Shown in pieces: positions 40,701-49,534 of a DNA stretch of 64,000 nucleotides. The first letter of the stretch is position 1, and each line of letters begins with the position of its first letter. Source of the stretch: Nocardiopsis alborubida (lineage in GTDB: Bacteria; Actinomycetota; Actinomycetes; Streptosporangiales; Streptosporangiaceae). The translations under genes were made by a program, and so were the position numbers. The DNA is taken from positions 1 through 64,000 of the forward strand of contig NZ_JAAXPG010000020.1 in assembly GCF_012396365.1 (NCBI RefSeq), read 5' to 3'. The notes under the pieces are model-generated. The model had not been told where the DNA came from, did not search any database, and saw only the letters and a list, made by a program, of their open reading frames with translations.

Positions 40701-41844
40701 TCCCAACACCCGGACTCTTCCGGTCTTCCGCTCCCGGCGCGACGCCGATCTCACCACGTCCGTCTACCGGCGGTTGCCTGCCCTGTGGGATGAGTCGAAG
40801 CGCTCCGGAAACCACTGGGCGCTGCGCTTCAAGGCGACGCTTTTCCACATGACCGACGACTCGGGCCTGTTCCGCACACGTAAGGAACTGGAAACCGACG
40901 GCTGGAAGCTGGAGGGCAACGTCTTCATCCAGGACGGTCAACGGATGCTGCCTCTGTACGAGGGCAAGACGGCGCATCACTTCGACCACCGGTGGAACAG
41001 CTTCACCGGGACGGGAAGCGACAGCGTGCGCCCCCTGCTGTCTGCGGAGAAGCACGACCCGAAGGCGGTCGGCCAGCCCCGCTACTGGGTGCCGGAACAT
41101 GACGTACCGGGCGACGGAACGGACCGCAGGGGGAGGCCCTCCGTCCAGGAAGGGCTGTCCGCGAGACTTGCCGACTCGGGCTGGGACAGGGCGTGGCTCT
41201 ACGGCTGGAGGGACGTCTGCCGGGCCACGGACGAGCGGACCGCGATTCCGGCGTTCCTGCCCCGGGGAGGTGTCGGGCACACCTTCCCGCTGATGCTGTC
41301 CCTGAAGGAACCGGAACTCGTCGCGGCACTGTGTGCCGTGCAGAGCTCCCTCGTCTTCGACTACGTGAGCAGGCAGAAGATCAGCGGCATCCACATGGCC
41401 CTGTCGACGTGGAAACAGCTGCCGGTCCCCGCTCCCGTTGATCTGGATCCGCACACCGCCTTCCTCGTTCCCCGGGTGCTCGAACTCGTCTACACCGCCC
41501 GTGACATGGAACCGCTGGCCCGGGACCTCGGCTACGACGGGCCACCCTTCGGCTGGGACGAGGAGCGCCGGACCGCTATCCGCGCCGAGCTGGACGGCTA
41601 CTGCTTGCACCTCTACGGGATCGGTCGTGAGGACGCCGACTACATCCTGGAGACCTTTCAGACTGACCGCGGCGGGCTCAAGAACAACGAGATTGCTCGT
41701 TACGGTGCCTACCGGACCAAGGACATGGTGTTGGCGGCCTTCGACCGCATGGCGCCGACGGGCGTCGCGCTTGACCGGCCGTTGCGGGACGGGCGGGAGT
41801 ACACCTCGTTCCTCAGCCGGTGGCCCGGCCACCCTTCCCCTTGA
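37738..41844 (+). CDS. Second Eco57I/PglX-like adenine methyltransferase
   Basis: The 1368-residue protein is a full-length paralogue of the methyltransferase in the kinase-helicase set. Shared blocks run from VGALFPEDMLVRVGEGRDV and ARSVADEAERHWDYL near the N-terminus to the C-terminus. Motif I is DPACGSGHFLVAAAH near 515, GVDINPMAIDLAKVAL follows, and motif IV is SNPPWDKVDF near 791. Divergence is greatest in the last 300-400 residues, where target recognition is expected, so the two may modify different sites. Unlike its paralogue it has no helicase partner, and its codon use is uniformly GC-rich. The ATG follows GGAGG at 37722. Gabija genes follow 320 bases later; whether they cooperate is unknown. 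Confidence 0.86.
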   Translation: MPVIPRRRPFSAVRSVGALFPEDMLVRVGEGRDVPGGAPADYGVVGARSVADEAERHWDYLLGAWRELRRHLPRAGEGEILSDPSGAALTQWVVPLLSELGFGRLGALRTEGVRADDDEGRLFPVGYRWQHVLIHVVDWGSRLDRPERRGVPSPQSVLQEALNRTRAHQWGVLTNGRTIRLLRDSNSFSTSAYVEFDFEAMFDGELFSDFVLLYRMLHASRFEIREGEPPSSCWMEKWRLEAAQSGVRALDALRDNVERALAALGTGFLRHPANAALRQRTDAAALHRALLRLTYRLMFWFVVEDRDLLHPPGTDERTRERYTAYFSSNRLRRRARSRAGTSHHDQYETLRTVLDALGDEEGRPQLGLPGLGGLFTPTRDDAPLEGLHLANRALLEAVRHLVQVWDPRSRRWRVVDYASLSARELGSVYEALLETVPEYDAAEQSFTLVSRAGNERKRTGAYYTPTSLIERLLDSALDPVLDDAVKRGEANATEWGEMDAGEAIAEELLSITVCDPACGSGHFLVAAAHRIAKRVASVREHTPEPSEESFRHAIHQVVARCLYGVDINPMAIDLAKVALWLEGMEPGRPLDLLDPHLKHGNALLGVTPRQLRGGVPDVAFAAVEGDDPKVATALMRANAREREGQATLFDTGDGAVRVANTAFAEGLHELYSIRTGSLRDVRRQEKVYQVWRESPDYLRDVHIADTWCANFMWEETADAPHPVTDEVFRAMDDPHGAAASAQAHEEVVRLRERYRFFHWHLEFPDVFRVPVDGVGVDPETGWDGGFDVVLSNPPWDKVDFEDKKYFAVAEPSIARMAGMARRRYIAEWRKEFPEAGERYRQARREVKSTFHFAAKSGSYEQCAKGLSVKGVTMLQTDQLFVERFTAIAHRKGRVGAVVPTAVATGAGGQHLLRDLIDRKALASLYDFDNTNRIFPGVHASYKFCLLTLVGRQAAVPVARFSFLLCDAAGIDDARRVFELSPEEISLLNPNTRTLPVFRSRRDADLTTSVYRRLPALWDESKRSGNHWALRFKATLFHMTDDSGLFRTRKELETDGWKLEGNVFIQDGQRMLPLYEGKTAHHFDHRWNSFTGTGSDSVRPLLSAEKHDPKAVGQPRYWVPEHDVPGDGTDRRGRPSVQEGLSARLADSGWDRAWLYGWRDVCRATDERTAIPAFLPRGGVGHTFPLMLSLKEPELVAALCAVQSSLVFDYVSRQKISGIHMALSTWKQLPVPAPVDLDPHTAFLVPRVLELVYTARDMEPLARDLGYDGPPFGWDEERRTAIRAELDGYCLHLYGIGREDADYILETFQTDRGGLKNNEIARYGAYRTKDMVLAAFDRMAPTGVALDRPLRDGREYTSFLSRWPGHPSP

Positions 41845-42165
41845 GGCCTGCTGGTCGGTGTCGTGTCGTCGCGCATGTAGTGGCCGCCCTCTGCAGGAGC
41901 GGAGCAGCCCGCTTTGGAGGTGTCCTGTGCCTGCCTTTCGGATACCGACGAGGAGGAGGGCGCTGGTGCCTTCCCCCGAACGGTCGCGAAGGGGCGGGAA
42001 GTACCCGAAGAGGGCCACTGGCTCTTCGACGACGGCCGTACGGAGCCGGGTTCTACGGCGGCGGAGAGCCCAGTGAAGGTTCACATCTTTCTGTGTTCAC
42101 GCTTGCCGTATGAAAGTATGTTGACAAGGCTTTCGTATTATTGTCTACTGTGAGCGTTGCTTCTG
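41845..42165. other. Intergenic region before gajA
   Basis: Two short frames run through here (for example 41914-42153) but neither has family resemblance or a ribosome site. The last 50 bases are A/T-rich and hold the candidate gajA promoter. Confidence 0.4.
42121..42149 (+). promoter_or_regulatory. Candidate gajAB promoter
   Basis: A perfect TTGACA (42121-42126) lies 17 bases from TCTACT (42144-42149). Transcription would begin near 42157, leaving at most about nine bases before the ATG at 42166, so the message is probably leaderless or nearly so. GTATGAAAG upstream and CTTTCGTAT within the spacer form an imperfect inverted repeat that could be an operator. Confidence 0.55.
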
Positions 42166-44109
42166 ATGGCAGAGGCTTCTCCCAGTAGTCCACGGCATCG
42201 GAAGGCACCCGTGTATCTCGAAAGACTCCAGCTCAAGAGCTTCCGTTCGTTCGCTGACGCAACCATCACCCTCCGGCCCGGCGTGACCGTGTTGGTGGGA
42301 GAGAACAACGCGGGCAAGTCCAATGTCATGGACGCCATCCGGCACCTGACAGAGCCGTTGGACGGCAAACGCGACATCCACCTACAGCGCGACGACCTCT
42401 ACCGCGACGGATGCCCCGAGGGAGGGCACCGGGCTGGTTGCCCGCTCGATATCGAGTTCGCGGGGCGGTACGTCTTCGATAAGGTCAGCGACCTCGCCCC
42501 CTACAATCAGGCGCTCAACCCCGACCGTGCCTCGATCAGCTATCGGCTCACCTATACACCGCCCCCGACCGGGAGCCAGCGGGGGGAGCTCTCCTGGCAG
42601 GCGGGTGAGACGGACACGGCCGACCACGACCCCGAGCCCGCCGCTCGTAAGCGCATCCGCCACCTGTACCTGCCACCTCTGCGCGATGCCCGGCGCGAGC
42701 TGGCTTCCAGCGCGGGCAGTCGCGTCCAGCACGTGGTTGAGCGGCTGCTCAAGGATGTCGACAAGCGTCAGAGTTTCATCGCTGACGTGGAGAAGCAGTT
42801 CCAGATCATCGAGGAACTTCCGGTTCTGACCGCCGCTGCCGAGCACGTCCAGAAGGGACTGACCAGGCTCACGGAGGGAGCTCACCACCAGCAAGTGGGA
42901 GTCGGCTTCGCCGAGACCTCTCTCGCGTCGGTGACCCGCGCGCTGCGTTTGCGCCTGGAACAGGTCGGTCTGGATCCACGCGACCTCGCTCAGAGCGGCC
43001 TGGGCTATGCCAACCTGTTGTTCATGGCCACCGTCCTCACCCAGCTCCAGGACGCCGCCGAAGCCGACCTGACACTGCTGCTGGTCGAGGAGCCCGAAGC
43101 CCACCTGCACCCCCAGCTCCAGACGATCCTCATGGACTACCTCGCGGATGAGGCGGCCAGGAGCCAACAGCGCGAAGTCGTGGGCGACGCATGGCTGGGA
43201 CGCATCCAGGTCGTGGTCACCACGCACTCACCCCACATCGCCACGGCTGTCGGTCCGGAGAATTTCGTGGTGCTTCAGCGGCACCGTCACGTGCGACCGG
43301 AGAAGAAGGAAGGCGCTCAAAAGGAAGGGGATGCTGAACTGGAAGCCACGACGGCACGCCTTCCGGAGTACCGCTCCAAGGCGGTCGCCGTCCAAGGTCT
43401 TGGACTGAAGGACGCGAGTCTGCGCAGGGTCCGCCAGTATCTCAACGCCACACGCAGCACCCTGCTCTTCGGCCCCCGTGTGCTCCTTCTGGAGGGGATC
43501 GCCGAGGCCATCCTGGCACCGGCCTTCGCGGAACAATTCCTCGACCGTGCCGGTCTACAGCGTTTCCGGGGAACGGCGGTGGTGCCGATCGACGGAGTGG
43601 ACTTCGAGCCCTACCTCCGAGTCCTGTTGACCAAGGACCGGCAGAGCGGCCACCGCATCGCCCAGCGGGTCGCGGTCATCACCGACGGGGACTTCTTCGG
43701 CCTGGACGAGAAGAGGAAGGTAGACCGCCCAGGCAATCTCCGGGACCTCTTCACCGAGCTGGAGGCTCCGGATGACGTGGCCCAGGTCTTCTCCAATCGG
43801 ACGACGCTCGAACCCGAACTGCTGGCGGCCGACGAGCGCAACGTACCCCTCCTCCAGGAGGCATGGAGGAACCAGCGTCCCGAGGCATGGGCGGGTGACT
43901 GGGATGCCCTGCTCGCCGAACCGGAGGAGACACGGGCCAGAGCGTTCGCCGATCTGTTCGGCAAGCACAACGTCCGCAAGGGCGACTTCGCCCAGGACCT
44001 CCTGGAGGTCGCGGCGGAGCTCGGGCCGGACGGACACCTGATCCCTCCCGCGTACTTCCGTAACGCTCTCTCATGGATCACCCAAGGGGAGTTCGCCGAT
44101 GCGCACTGA
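42166..44109 (+). CDS. gajA: Gabija GajA: OLD-family ATPase-TOPRIM nuclease
   Basis: The 647-residue protein has an ABC-type ATPase head: Walker A GENNAGKSN near 45-53, signature-like QSGLGYANLL near 276, Walker B LLLVEEPEAHLHPQ near 302-315, and switch His in VTTHSPHIA near 350. A TOPRIM domain follows: the metal-binding Glu in LLLEGIAEA near 443 and the Asp pair in VITDGDFFGL near 504-513. This is the OLD/GajA order. GajA is a site-specific nicking endonuclease that ATP normally holds inactive; nucleotide depletion during infection releases it. It overlaps the gajB start by 11 bases. The ATG at 42166 is chosen; TTG at 42157 is an alternative. At about 650 residues it is somewhat longer than the founding GajA. 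Confidence 0.87.
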   Translation: MAEASPSSPRHRKAPVYLERLQLKSFRSFADATITLRPGVTVLVGENNAGKSNVMDAIRHLTEPLDGKRDIHLQRDDLYRDGCPEGGHRAGCPLDIEFAGRYVFDKVSDLAPYNQALNPDRASISYRLTYTPPPTGSQRGELSWQAGETDTADHDPEPAARKRIRHLYLPPLRDARRELASSAGSRVQHVVERLLKDVDKRQSFIADVEKQFQIIEELPVLTAAAEHVQKGLTRLTEGAHHQQVGVGFAETSLASVTRALRLRLEQVGLDPRDLAQSGLGYANLLFMATVLTQLQDAAEADLTLLLVEEPEAHLHPQLQTILMDYLADEAARSQQREVVGDAWLGRIQVVVTTHSPHIATAVGPENFVVLQRHRHVRPEKKEGAQKEGDAELEATTARLPEYRSKAVAVQGLGLKDASLRRVRQYLNATRSTLLFGPRVLLLEGIAEAILAPAFAEQFLDRAGLQRFRGTAVVPIDGVDFEPYLRVLLTKDRQSGHRIAQRVAVITDGDFFGLDEKRKVDRPGNLRDLFTELEAPDDVAQVFSNRTTLEPELLAADERNVPLLQEAWRNQRPEAWAGDWDALLAEPEETRARAFADLFGKHNVRKGDFAQDLLEVAAELGPDGHLIPPAYFRNALSWITQGEFADAH

Positions 44110-45919
44110 CCTCCAGCTCCCGGACGAGGGGAGCGAACTGCGAGAGCATGCTCGGGTCGCCCAGCGCGCGGTCGTCGAGGCTGAGACTCTGCCGGGGCGA
44201 CCCGTAAGCGCTGTGGCGTGCCCCGGGGCCGGTAAGACCCGAGTCATCGTGGACCGACACCTTGAGCGGGCTCTTCCCGCGCGTAAGGGACGGGCGATCG
44301 CGTCATTCACCAAGGTGGCGGGACGTGAGCTGCGCAGACGCTGCCGTGAGGCGGGAAAACCCGAGCTGGCTGCCTTCCCGCACTTCATCGGCACGATCGA
44401 CACCTTCATCTGGCTCCATCTGGTCCGGCCCTACCTGCGCGTCCCCGCGCAGGGCGGGCGGTCCTGGCGCCGGTTGGAGTCGTGGAGGGACCACCCGGGG
44501 GCCAGCGACCGCGGTCTGAACCTGGAGGACTTCACCTTCGCCGCGACCAACAACGGCATGCGCGTGGGGGCGGCCATGCTGATGGAGTCGTCCCGCTACA
44601 AGCTGGGAGGGCGTAGCCCCTATAACCCCCAGCTTTGGGCTGCGCAGAAGATCGGCGAGCTGTTCGAGGAGGGATACGTCACCGGTGACCTCGTTCGGGA
44701 CCTCGCGCTGCTTCTGCTCGCCGACCCGGAGCGGTCCGAGGTGATGATGTCCGTGCTCACCGCCAGATTCAGCGAACTCGTCGTCGACGAGGCTCAGGAC
44801 TGCTCGGCCGAGGACCGCAGAATCCTCCAGGAACTGGCTGCCCGAGGCCTGCCGCTGATGCTTGTCGGTGATCCCGACCAGGCTATCTACGGTTTCCGGA
44901 ACACGGAGTCCGCGAGCGACGCCCCCGTGCTCCTCGACGTGGCGCAGCCATTGCGGTTGCGGCACAACTGGCGCTCCAACCAGACCATCTGTGACCTCGC
45001 CGCGACCCTGCGCACGAGTGAGCGGCAGCCTGACATTGCCACCGGTCCGCACCGGGACGAGCGGGTTCCGATCCTCCTCACCGCCTTGCCGAGTAGCGGG
45101 ACCGGCCACGTCCGGGCCTTCTGCGATGAGGCCGACCAGATCGGGATCCCGCAGGAGGAGCGCCTCGTCATCGCTCACCGCAGATCCTCCCTGCCCAAGG
45201 ACCTCACCGGTGCGGCCAAGCCACCCACGTCGCACATCGGCAGGCTGGCCTGGGCGGTCGGGGTCCTGAACGCCGGGGCCCCTCCGACCAAGCAGCGTGA
45301 GGAGGCCGGAGCGGTCATCCGGGCGAGCATCCTGGACGTGTGGTGCGGAAAGGACGACCTTCCGGAGGCGGCCCGACTGGAGAGGCACAAGGTCACAGCG
45401 CAGGGCCTGGCCCGGAGTCAGGCCCTGGTGCTGCGCGACCTTCCGCCCCTGGACCAGATGATGGGGGAGTGGAGGGAGCAGGCCAAGGAGGTGTTCAGGC
45501 GACACAGTCCCAGCCAGGACCTCGTCGTTCCCAAGAGCAACCCCCGATGGGCGCGCAGGCAGGCGAACACGGACGACAAGCCTGCCTTCCGGGTGGGAGG
45601 CCACAGCCGACCTCAGGCCGACACACCGGTGCAGGTGGGACGGGTCACCAGCATCCACCAGGTCAAGGGTGAGGAGGCCGACGCCGTTCTGGTCGTCATT
45701 CCGAAGCCGACCCCGGACAACCGCTGTGAAGAGCTGATCTCCTCCTGGCTGGACCGGGAGCGTCCTGCTACCCAGGAGCTCCTAGAGGACCGTAACGTCC
45801 TCTACGTCGCGGCCACGCGTGCTCGTCGCCTGCTGGCTTTCGCACTCTGCGTGGACCATCTCCCCCGGGTCGAGGCGTTTCTTGAACAGCGCGGCGTTCC
45901 GTTCCGGGTGGTCAACTGA
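44099..45919 (+). CDS. gajB: Gabija GajB: UvrD-like helicase
   Basis: The 606-residue protein is a superfamily 1 helicase: ACPGAGKTRVI at 40-50 (Walker A), IASFTKVAGRELRRR as motif Ia, LVVDEAQDCS near 227-236 (Walker B), LVGDPDQAIYGFR near 255-267 (motif III), LRHNWRSNQTI as motif IV, SIHQVKGEEADAVLVV near 517-532 (motif V), and NVLYVAATRARRLL near 562-575 (motif VI). In Gabija, GajB forms a large assembly with GajA and is thought to sense or use DNA ends and consume nucleotides, activating GajA. Overlap with gajA supports joint translation. A decayed copy of the last 115 codons lies near 58.3 kb. Confidence 0.86.
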   Translation: MRTDLQLPDEGSELREHARVAQRAVVEAETLPGRPVSAVACPGAGKTRVIVDRHLERALPARKGRAIASFTKVAGRELRRRCREAGKPELAAFPHFIGTIDTFIWLHLVRPYLRVPAQGGRSWRRLESWRDHPGASDRGLNLEDFTFAATNNGMRVGAAMLMESSRYKLGGRSPYNPQLWAAQKIGELFEEGYVTGDLVRDLALLLLADPERSEVMMSVLTARFSELVVDEAQDCSAEDRRILQELAARGLPLMLVGDPDQAIYGFRNTESASDAPVLLDVAQPLRLRHNWRSNQTICDLAATLRTSERQPDIATGPHRDERVPILLTALPSSGTGHVRAFCDEADQIGIPQEERLVIAHRRSSLPKDLTGAAKPPTSHIGRLAWAVGVLNAGAPPTKQREEAGAVIRASILDVWCGKDDLPEAARLERHKVTAQGLARSQALVLRDLPPLDQMMGEWREQAKEVFRRHSPSQDLVVPKSNPRWARRQANTDDKPAFRVGGHSRPQADTPVQVGRVTSIHQVKGEEADAVLVVIPKPTPDNRCEELISSWLDRERPATQELLEDRNVLYVAATRARRLLAFALCVDHLPRVEAFLEQRGVPFRVVN

Positions 45920-46231
45920 GACCTCCTCGCGCATGTTCCGAGGCCATCGGTCGGTGAGGAGCCGACCGCTGAGCATGGACTTGTGGAGGTCCCAGGTCCG
46001 GGACCTTGAAGGGTGGAACTCTCATTTGAGCGGCTCGAACCTGGCATCACATCGGCTGGCAGCTGACCGGTTACACACTCGCTGCCACTGCGAGCATGTC
46101 CGCCCACCACCTCACCGCGGACCTGTTGTGGCGATCCGTATGCACACCCACCACCAGGCCGAGCCGGCCTCTTCGGATCCGGCGCGGCGGCGCGTTGCGC
46201 CTGCCGTGCGCCGGGGCGCTGGTCTTGGGGC
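45920..46231. other. Intergenic region after gajB
   Basis: No intact gene. It contains a weak hairpin (CGGTCGG...CCGACCG near 45948-45968) that may end gajAB transcription, and a gene remnant listed separately. Confidence 0.4.
46053..46134 (+). pseudogene. Second remnant of the 3' end of the Pro/Arg-rich gene
   Basis: CGGCTGGCAGCTGACC through CGCCCACCACCT to CTGTTGTGGCGA matches 31511-31588. The stop codon TAG has become TGG-type sequence and several substitutions are present. The following G/C-rich stretch faintly recalls the terminator that follows the intact gene. Confidence 0.5.
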
Positions 46232-46801
46232 TCATTCCCCCGAACCGCAGGAGACGTAGCCCTCGATGCTCGCGACGTACTCCTCCTCGGTGTCGAAGTC
46301 CCCCCAGTAGGTGTCAACGTAGGTGTCCGAGAACTCGTACCCCTTCACTCCGCCGCACCAGTTCACCGTGTTCACTTCAAGGACATGCAGCATCGCCTCG
46401 CGGACCTCGCTTTCCCCCGGCCCGGGACTTCCGGTGTCCCACTTCTCCTGGTCAGCCACTACGCGGTAGCCCTCACCGGTTTCCACAAGGACGCCGGCGT
46501 CCAGAAGCACCGCCATGCCATCGAAAGGTTCGAGGCTGTTGGCTTCCTCGACCTCTCTCCGCTCCTCGTAGTAATCCTCGATGTTCTCCATGACGGACCC
46601 GTCCTCGTCCCTGGCGAACATCTCCTGGATGACGTGGGCGTCAACGGCGTTCTTCACCCAGAGTTCTGTCACCCGCTCACCTGTCATCTCGGAGGCGGGG
46701 GAGCCGCCTCCGCTCGATGAACCTTCGGGAGAAGTGCATGCGGAGACGAGCATGAGAACACCAGCGGAAACGGTGGCCAGCGCCAGCCTAGCCTTTTTCA
46801 C
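46232..46801 (-). CDS. Putative secreted lipoprotein
   Basis: The 189-residue protein has a classical lipoprotein signal: basic start VKKARLA, hydrophobic core, and lipobox LVSAC with the modified Cys at residue 22, then a Ser/Gly-rich tether (SSSGGGSPAS). The mature part is strongly acidic (MFARDEDGSVMENIEDYYEERREVEE, DTYWGDFDTEEEY) with two late Cys that may pair. It should be anchored on the outer face of the membrane. I chose the GTG start because GGGAGGG lies ten bases upstream and the lipobox is then correctly placed. It follows the 875-residue gene by 44 bases on the same strand, so the two are probably co-expressed. Family and function are not recognised. Confidence 0.75.
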   Translation of the reverse strand: MKKARLALATVSAGVLMLVSACTSPEGSSSGGGSPASEMTGERVTELWVKNAVDAHVIQEMFARDEDGSVMENIEDYYEERREVEEANSLEPFDGMAVLLDAGVLVETGEGYRVVADQEKWDTGSPGPGESEVREAMLHVLEVNTVNWCGGVKGYEFSDTYVDTYWGDFDTEEEYVASIEGYVSCGSGE

Positions 46802-46845
46802 GGAAGATCGGCCCTCCCTTCGAAACCAGAAACAGGAAACGCCTG

Positions 46846-49473
46846 TCATGAGCTCGGCGCGTTCGCAGGGACTCCTTCGTAAAGGCCTGCGATGTTGTCC
46901 TTGGTGTAGCGCATCTGGTCCTGGATGGGGTCGTAGTAGTCACTGAAGTATCCGGTGAAGCCTGACGAGAAAACGGTTCCGGAGTGAGTCTCCCCGGGAG
47001 TCCAGTCGACCTCGCTGGAGTCCAGGAACCGGTTGAGCGCCTCCTGGACCTCCGAAGAGCTCGGGGCGTCCTCTCCCGGTTCGCCTTCGAAGTCGATGTA
47101 GTACCCCCCATCGCGCTCGTCGAGCAGCCCCGCGCGTTCCAGAACCTCCTGCGGCGTGATGCCTCCCGCGTCTTCGATTCGGATGTCCCCGTCGATGACG
47201 GGGAGTTCGCCGCCGCCGCGCTCGATGACTTCGGCGAGGACCCTTGCGCTTGTGTGGTAATCGATGTCGATTGCCGTGGTCATGCTGTCCTCGTGGGACA
47301 TGACGCTCACGTAGTCGTTGAACGCTTCGTTGATCAGCTCGGGAGCGATGAACTGGCCGCCGCTCTGGAGGACCACACCGACCCCCGGGACCAGGCCCAG
47401 AGCGTTGTTGCCGGAGTTGGCCACACCCTCGACGAGCTTCTTCCGCATCGCCTGCTCCTGCTCGAGGTCGAGGTTGCGGTTGACCGCTTCGTTGTGCAGG
47501 GCCGCGTCCACGAGAGACTGGAGGACGCCAGCGTTGGCTCCCGTCTCCGATTTGTTGCCGCTTTCCAGGTAGAGCTCGGTCTGGGCAGCTGAGTAGACCG
47601 CTGCTGCGGTATGGGCCCGAACGGCCGAGTCCTCGTTGCCCATGACGTACTCGAGGAAGATCAGACGCTCGGAGGGCGACATGGCGAGCATCCTGGAATC
47701 GTCGTCCCACCGCTCCTCCTCCCACTGTTTCTCCTCCCCCCTCTCCCACCCGAAGTCGACGTGGCCGCCGTCGAGGCCCTCCTCGTCGGCGAAGCTTTCG
47801 ATGTACACCTCGAAGAGGTGGGCGAAGCCGTCGGCGACCTCTCCGTTGACCGCGGTGAAGGGCGCGTTGGGCACTTTCGTCCCGTCGGAGAGCTCCACCT
47901 CGATGCCTGTGCCGGAGAGGGTGTCGTGCATCTCCTTGGAGGTGATCGTCTCCATGAGACCGTCCATCGCCCCGGCGGCCATGCGGCGCTCGTCCTCGTC
48001 ATCGCTCCACGACATGTCCTCGATCCACTCGGTGAGACCGCGTGCGGCCTCCCCGTCGTCTCCCCACTCGTGGGTGTAGAGCTGACCGATGATGCGATCC
48101 GTGACGTTGTCCGCGGTCTCCTCGGTCCAGGGAAGGTCTCCCTCGACTCCTTCGGGGTAATCGCCGGTGAGAACCGCGTAGTTGGCGTCCTCGTTGCGCG
48201 TCGCGACATCGAGGAGGCCGGACATGGAGCTGTCGTCGCCTCCCAGAGCGTCGATCCGTACGAGCGATGCCGAGACGGTGTCCATCATGCGGGTCGAGAA
48301 CTCGGCGCCGCCTTCGAAGTCCTCGTGGGAGTTCGAGAGGAGGTCGTCGAGGTAACCCGCCCGCTCCATCCAGTCCGTGTGGGTCTGGTTGTACTGGCCA
48401 CCGGCTCTGACACCGCTGAAGTCAGGTCCGTCGACCACGGACCTGACGGATGCGGGAAGCTCGTCGTATCCACCGCCGACCCTCTCGTCGGACAGGGCGA
48501 GCAGACCGTCCCCGAGGACGCCGAGGGCGTGTTCGCGTTCCTCCTCGCTCAGATGGTCGCCTTCCATCTTGGCGGGGATACCGATCACACCCATGCTCTC
48601 GGGGTTCGGGTCTTCCTCCAGCTCGTCGTAGAACGCCCGGAGGAAGTCCAGTTCCTCGTTGCGGTAACCGGTCCCTCCTTGCTGGGCCTGCATCGCGTTG
48701 GTGGTGATCATGCTCATCATGAGCATGAGTTCGTGGTAGCGCGCGTCGATGGGCTGGTGCCCGGACCAGTAGCCCTCCAACTCCTCGGACCACTCCTCGG
48801 CGTTCTCCTCTGTCAGCTCCTGGTTGTCGACCAACATCGTGTAGTGGTTGGGGTCGAGGTTGTAGAAGGCCCAGGAGTTGATCCCGGCGTCAATGAGTGC
48901 CTGGACGTTCTCCTTCGTGGGGCCCTGCCGCAGCTTGTCGCCGACATCCTCGGCATGGTTCTCGAACGCCTGGTAGTTGGTGCGCTCGCGTTCCTTGAGG
49001 TCCTCCGCCTTCGCCGCGACCTCGTCGTAGACGGAACGGCACTTGTTCTCGTCACCGAGCCAGCCGAACCCCTCCCGCTCCGGGTAGGTCGCGGTGATGG
49101 TCTGGCCTTGGTACTTGTCCGGGATCTCGGCACGCTTCGTCCTCAGGAACTCCCACCACTCGGACATCTGTGCCGAGCGCTCCTCCTCGAACTCCTCCAC
49201 TGACTGCGCCCACATCTCGACCATGGAGGAGGCGTAGGCGATCGCCGTTCCGGCGTCCCGCCACAATTGGAGCTCCTCGGCGGACAGGTCACGGATGTTC
49301 CAGGCCATGAGATCGGTGAACTGGCTGGCCGTGTGGTTGAAGTCGGCGTCGAGGTCGTCCGCCCTGCCCAGGAGTCGGGACTGGAGGGTGTCCAGCTCCT
49401 CCGCCCGGGTTCTGATCGCTTCGGGGTTCGCGGACGTGGAACGGGCCAGGAAGGAGATGTCGAAGTATGTCAT
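46846..49473 (-). CDS. Large acidic WXG100/T7SS-associated protein
   Basis: The 875-residue protein has no signal peptide. Its first 130 residues are helical and resemble WXG/LXG-type N-termini (MTYFDISFLARSTSANPEAI, LQLWRDAGTAIAYASSMVEMW). The middle (about 230-650) is acidic and helical, with repeated loss-of-structure linkers and segments such as GLLDVATRNEDANYAVL that recall large actinobacterial proteins encoded next to WXG100 genes. One weakly hydrophobic segment, NNALGLVPGVGVVL near 690, is present. No toxin motif is recognisable in the last 150 residues. A WXG100-like gene lies 61 bases upstream and a lipoprotein gene 44 bases downstream. This suggests a type VII secretion substrate or surface protein, though no EccC-type ATPase is in the window. 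Confidence 0.65.
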   Translation of the reverse strand: MTYFDISFLARSTSANPEAIRTRAEELDTLQSRLLGRADDLDADFNHTASQFTDLMAWNIRDLSAEELQLWRDAGTAIAYASSMVEMWAQSVEEFEEERSAQMSEWWEFLRTKRAEIPDKYQGQTITATYPEREGFGWLGDENKCRSVYDEVAAKAEDLKERERTNYQAFENHAEDVGDKLRQGPTKENVQALIDAGINSWAFYNLDPNHYTMLVDNQELTEENAEEWSEELEGYWSGHQPIDARYHELMLMMSMITTNAMQAQQGGTGYRNEELDFLRAFYDELEEDPNPESMGVIGIPAKMEGDHLSEEEREHALGVLGDGLLALSDERVGGGYDELPASVRSVVDGPDFSGVRAGGQYNQTHTDWMERAGYLDDLLSNSHEDFEGGAEFSTRMMDTVSASLVRIDALGGDDSSMSGLLDVATRNEDANYAVLTGDYPEGVEGDLPWTEETADNVTDRIIGQLYTHEWGDDGEAARGLTEWIEDMSWSDDEDERRMAAGAMDGLMETITSKEMHDTLSGTGIEVELSDGTKVPNAPFTAVNGEVADGFAHLFEVYIESFADEEGLDGGHVDFGWERGEEKQWEEERWDDDSRMLAMSPSERLIFLEYVMGNEDSAVRAHTAAAVYSAAQTELYLESGNKSETGANAGVLQSLVDAALHNEAVNRNLDLEQEQAMRKKLVEGVANSGNNALGLVPGVGVVLQSGGQFIAPELINEAFNDYVSVMSHEDSMTTAIDIDYHTSARVLAEVIERGGGELPVIDGDIRIEDAGGITPQEVLERAGLLDERDGGYYIDFEGEPGEDAPSSSEVQEALNRFLDSSEVDWTPGETHSGTVFSSGFTGYFSDYYDPIQDQMRYTKDNIAGLYEGVPANAPSS

Positions 49474-49534
49474 CGGGTGCTCTGCTGCCAGGAGGGTGGT
49501 CGGGAAGGGTAGGGGTTGGTGCGGAGCTGGAGGG

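Noticed and set aside
39817..42084. 755-codon minus-strand frame opposite the second methyltransferase
   Set aside because: Antisense shadow extending slightly past the real gene; no ribosome site or family features.
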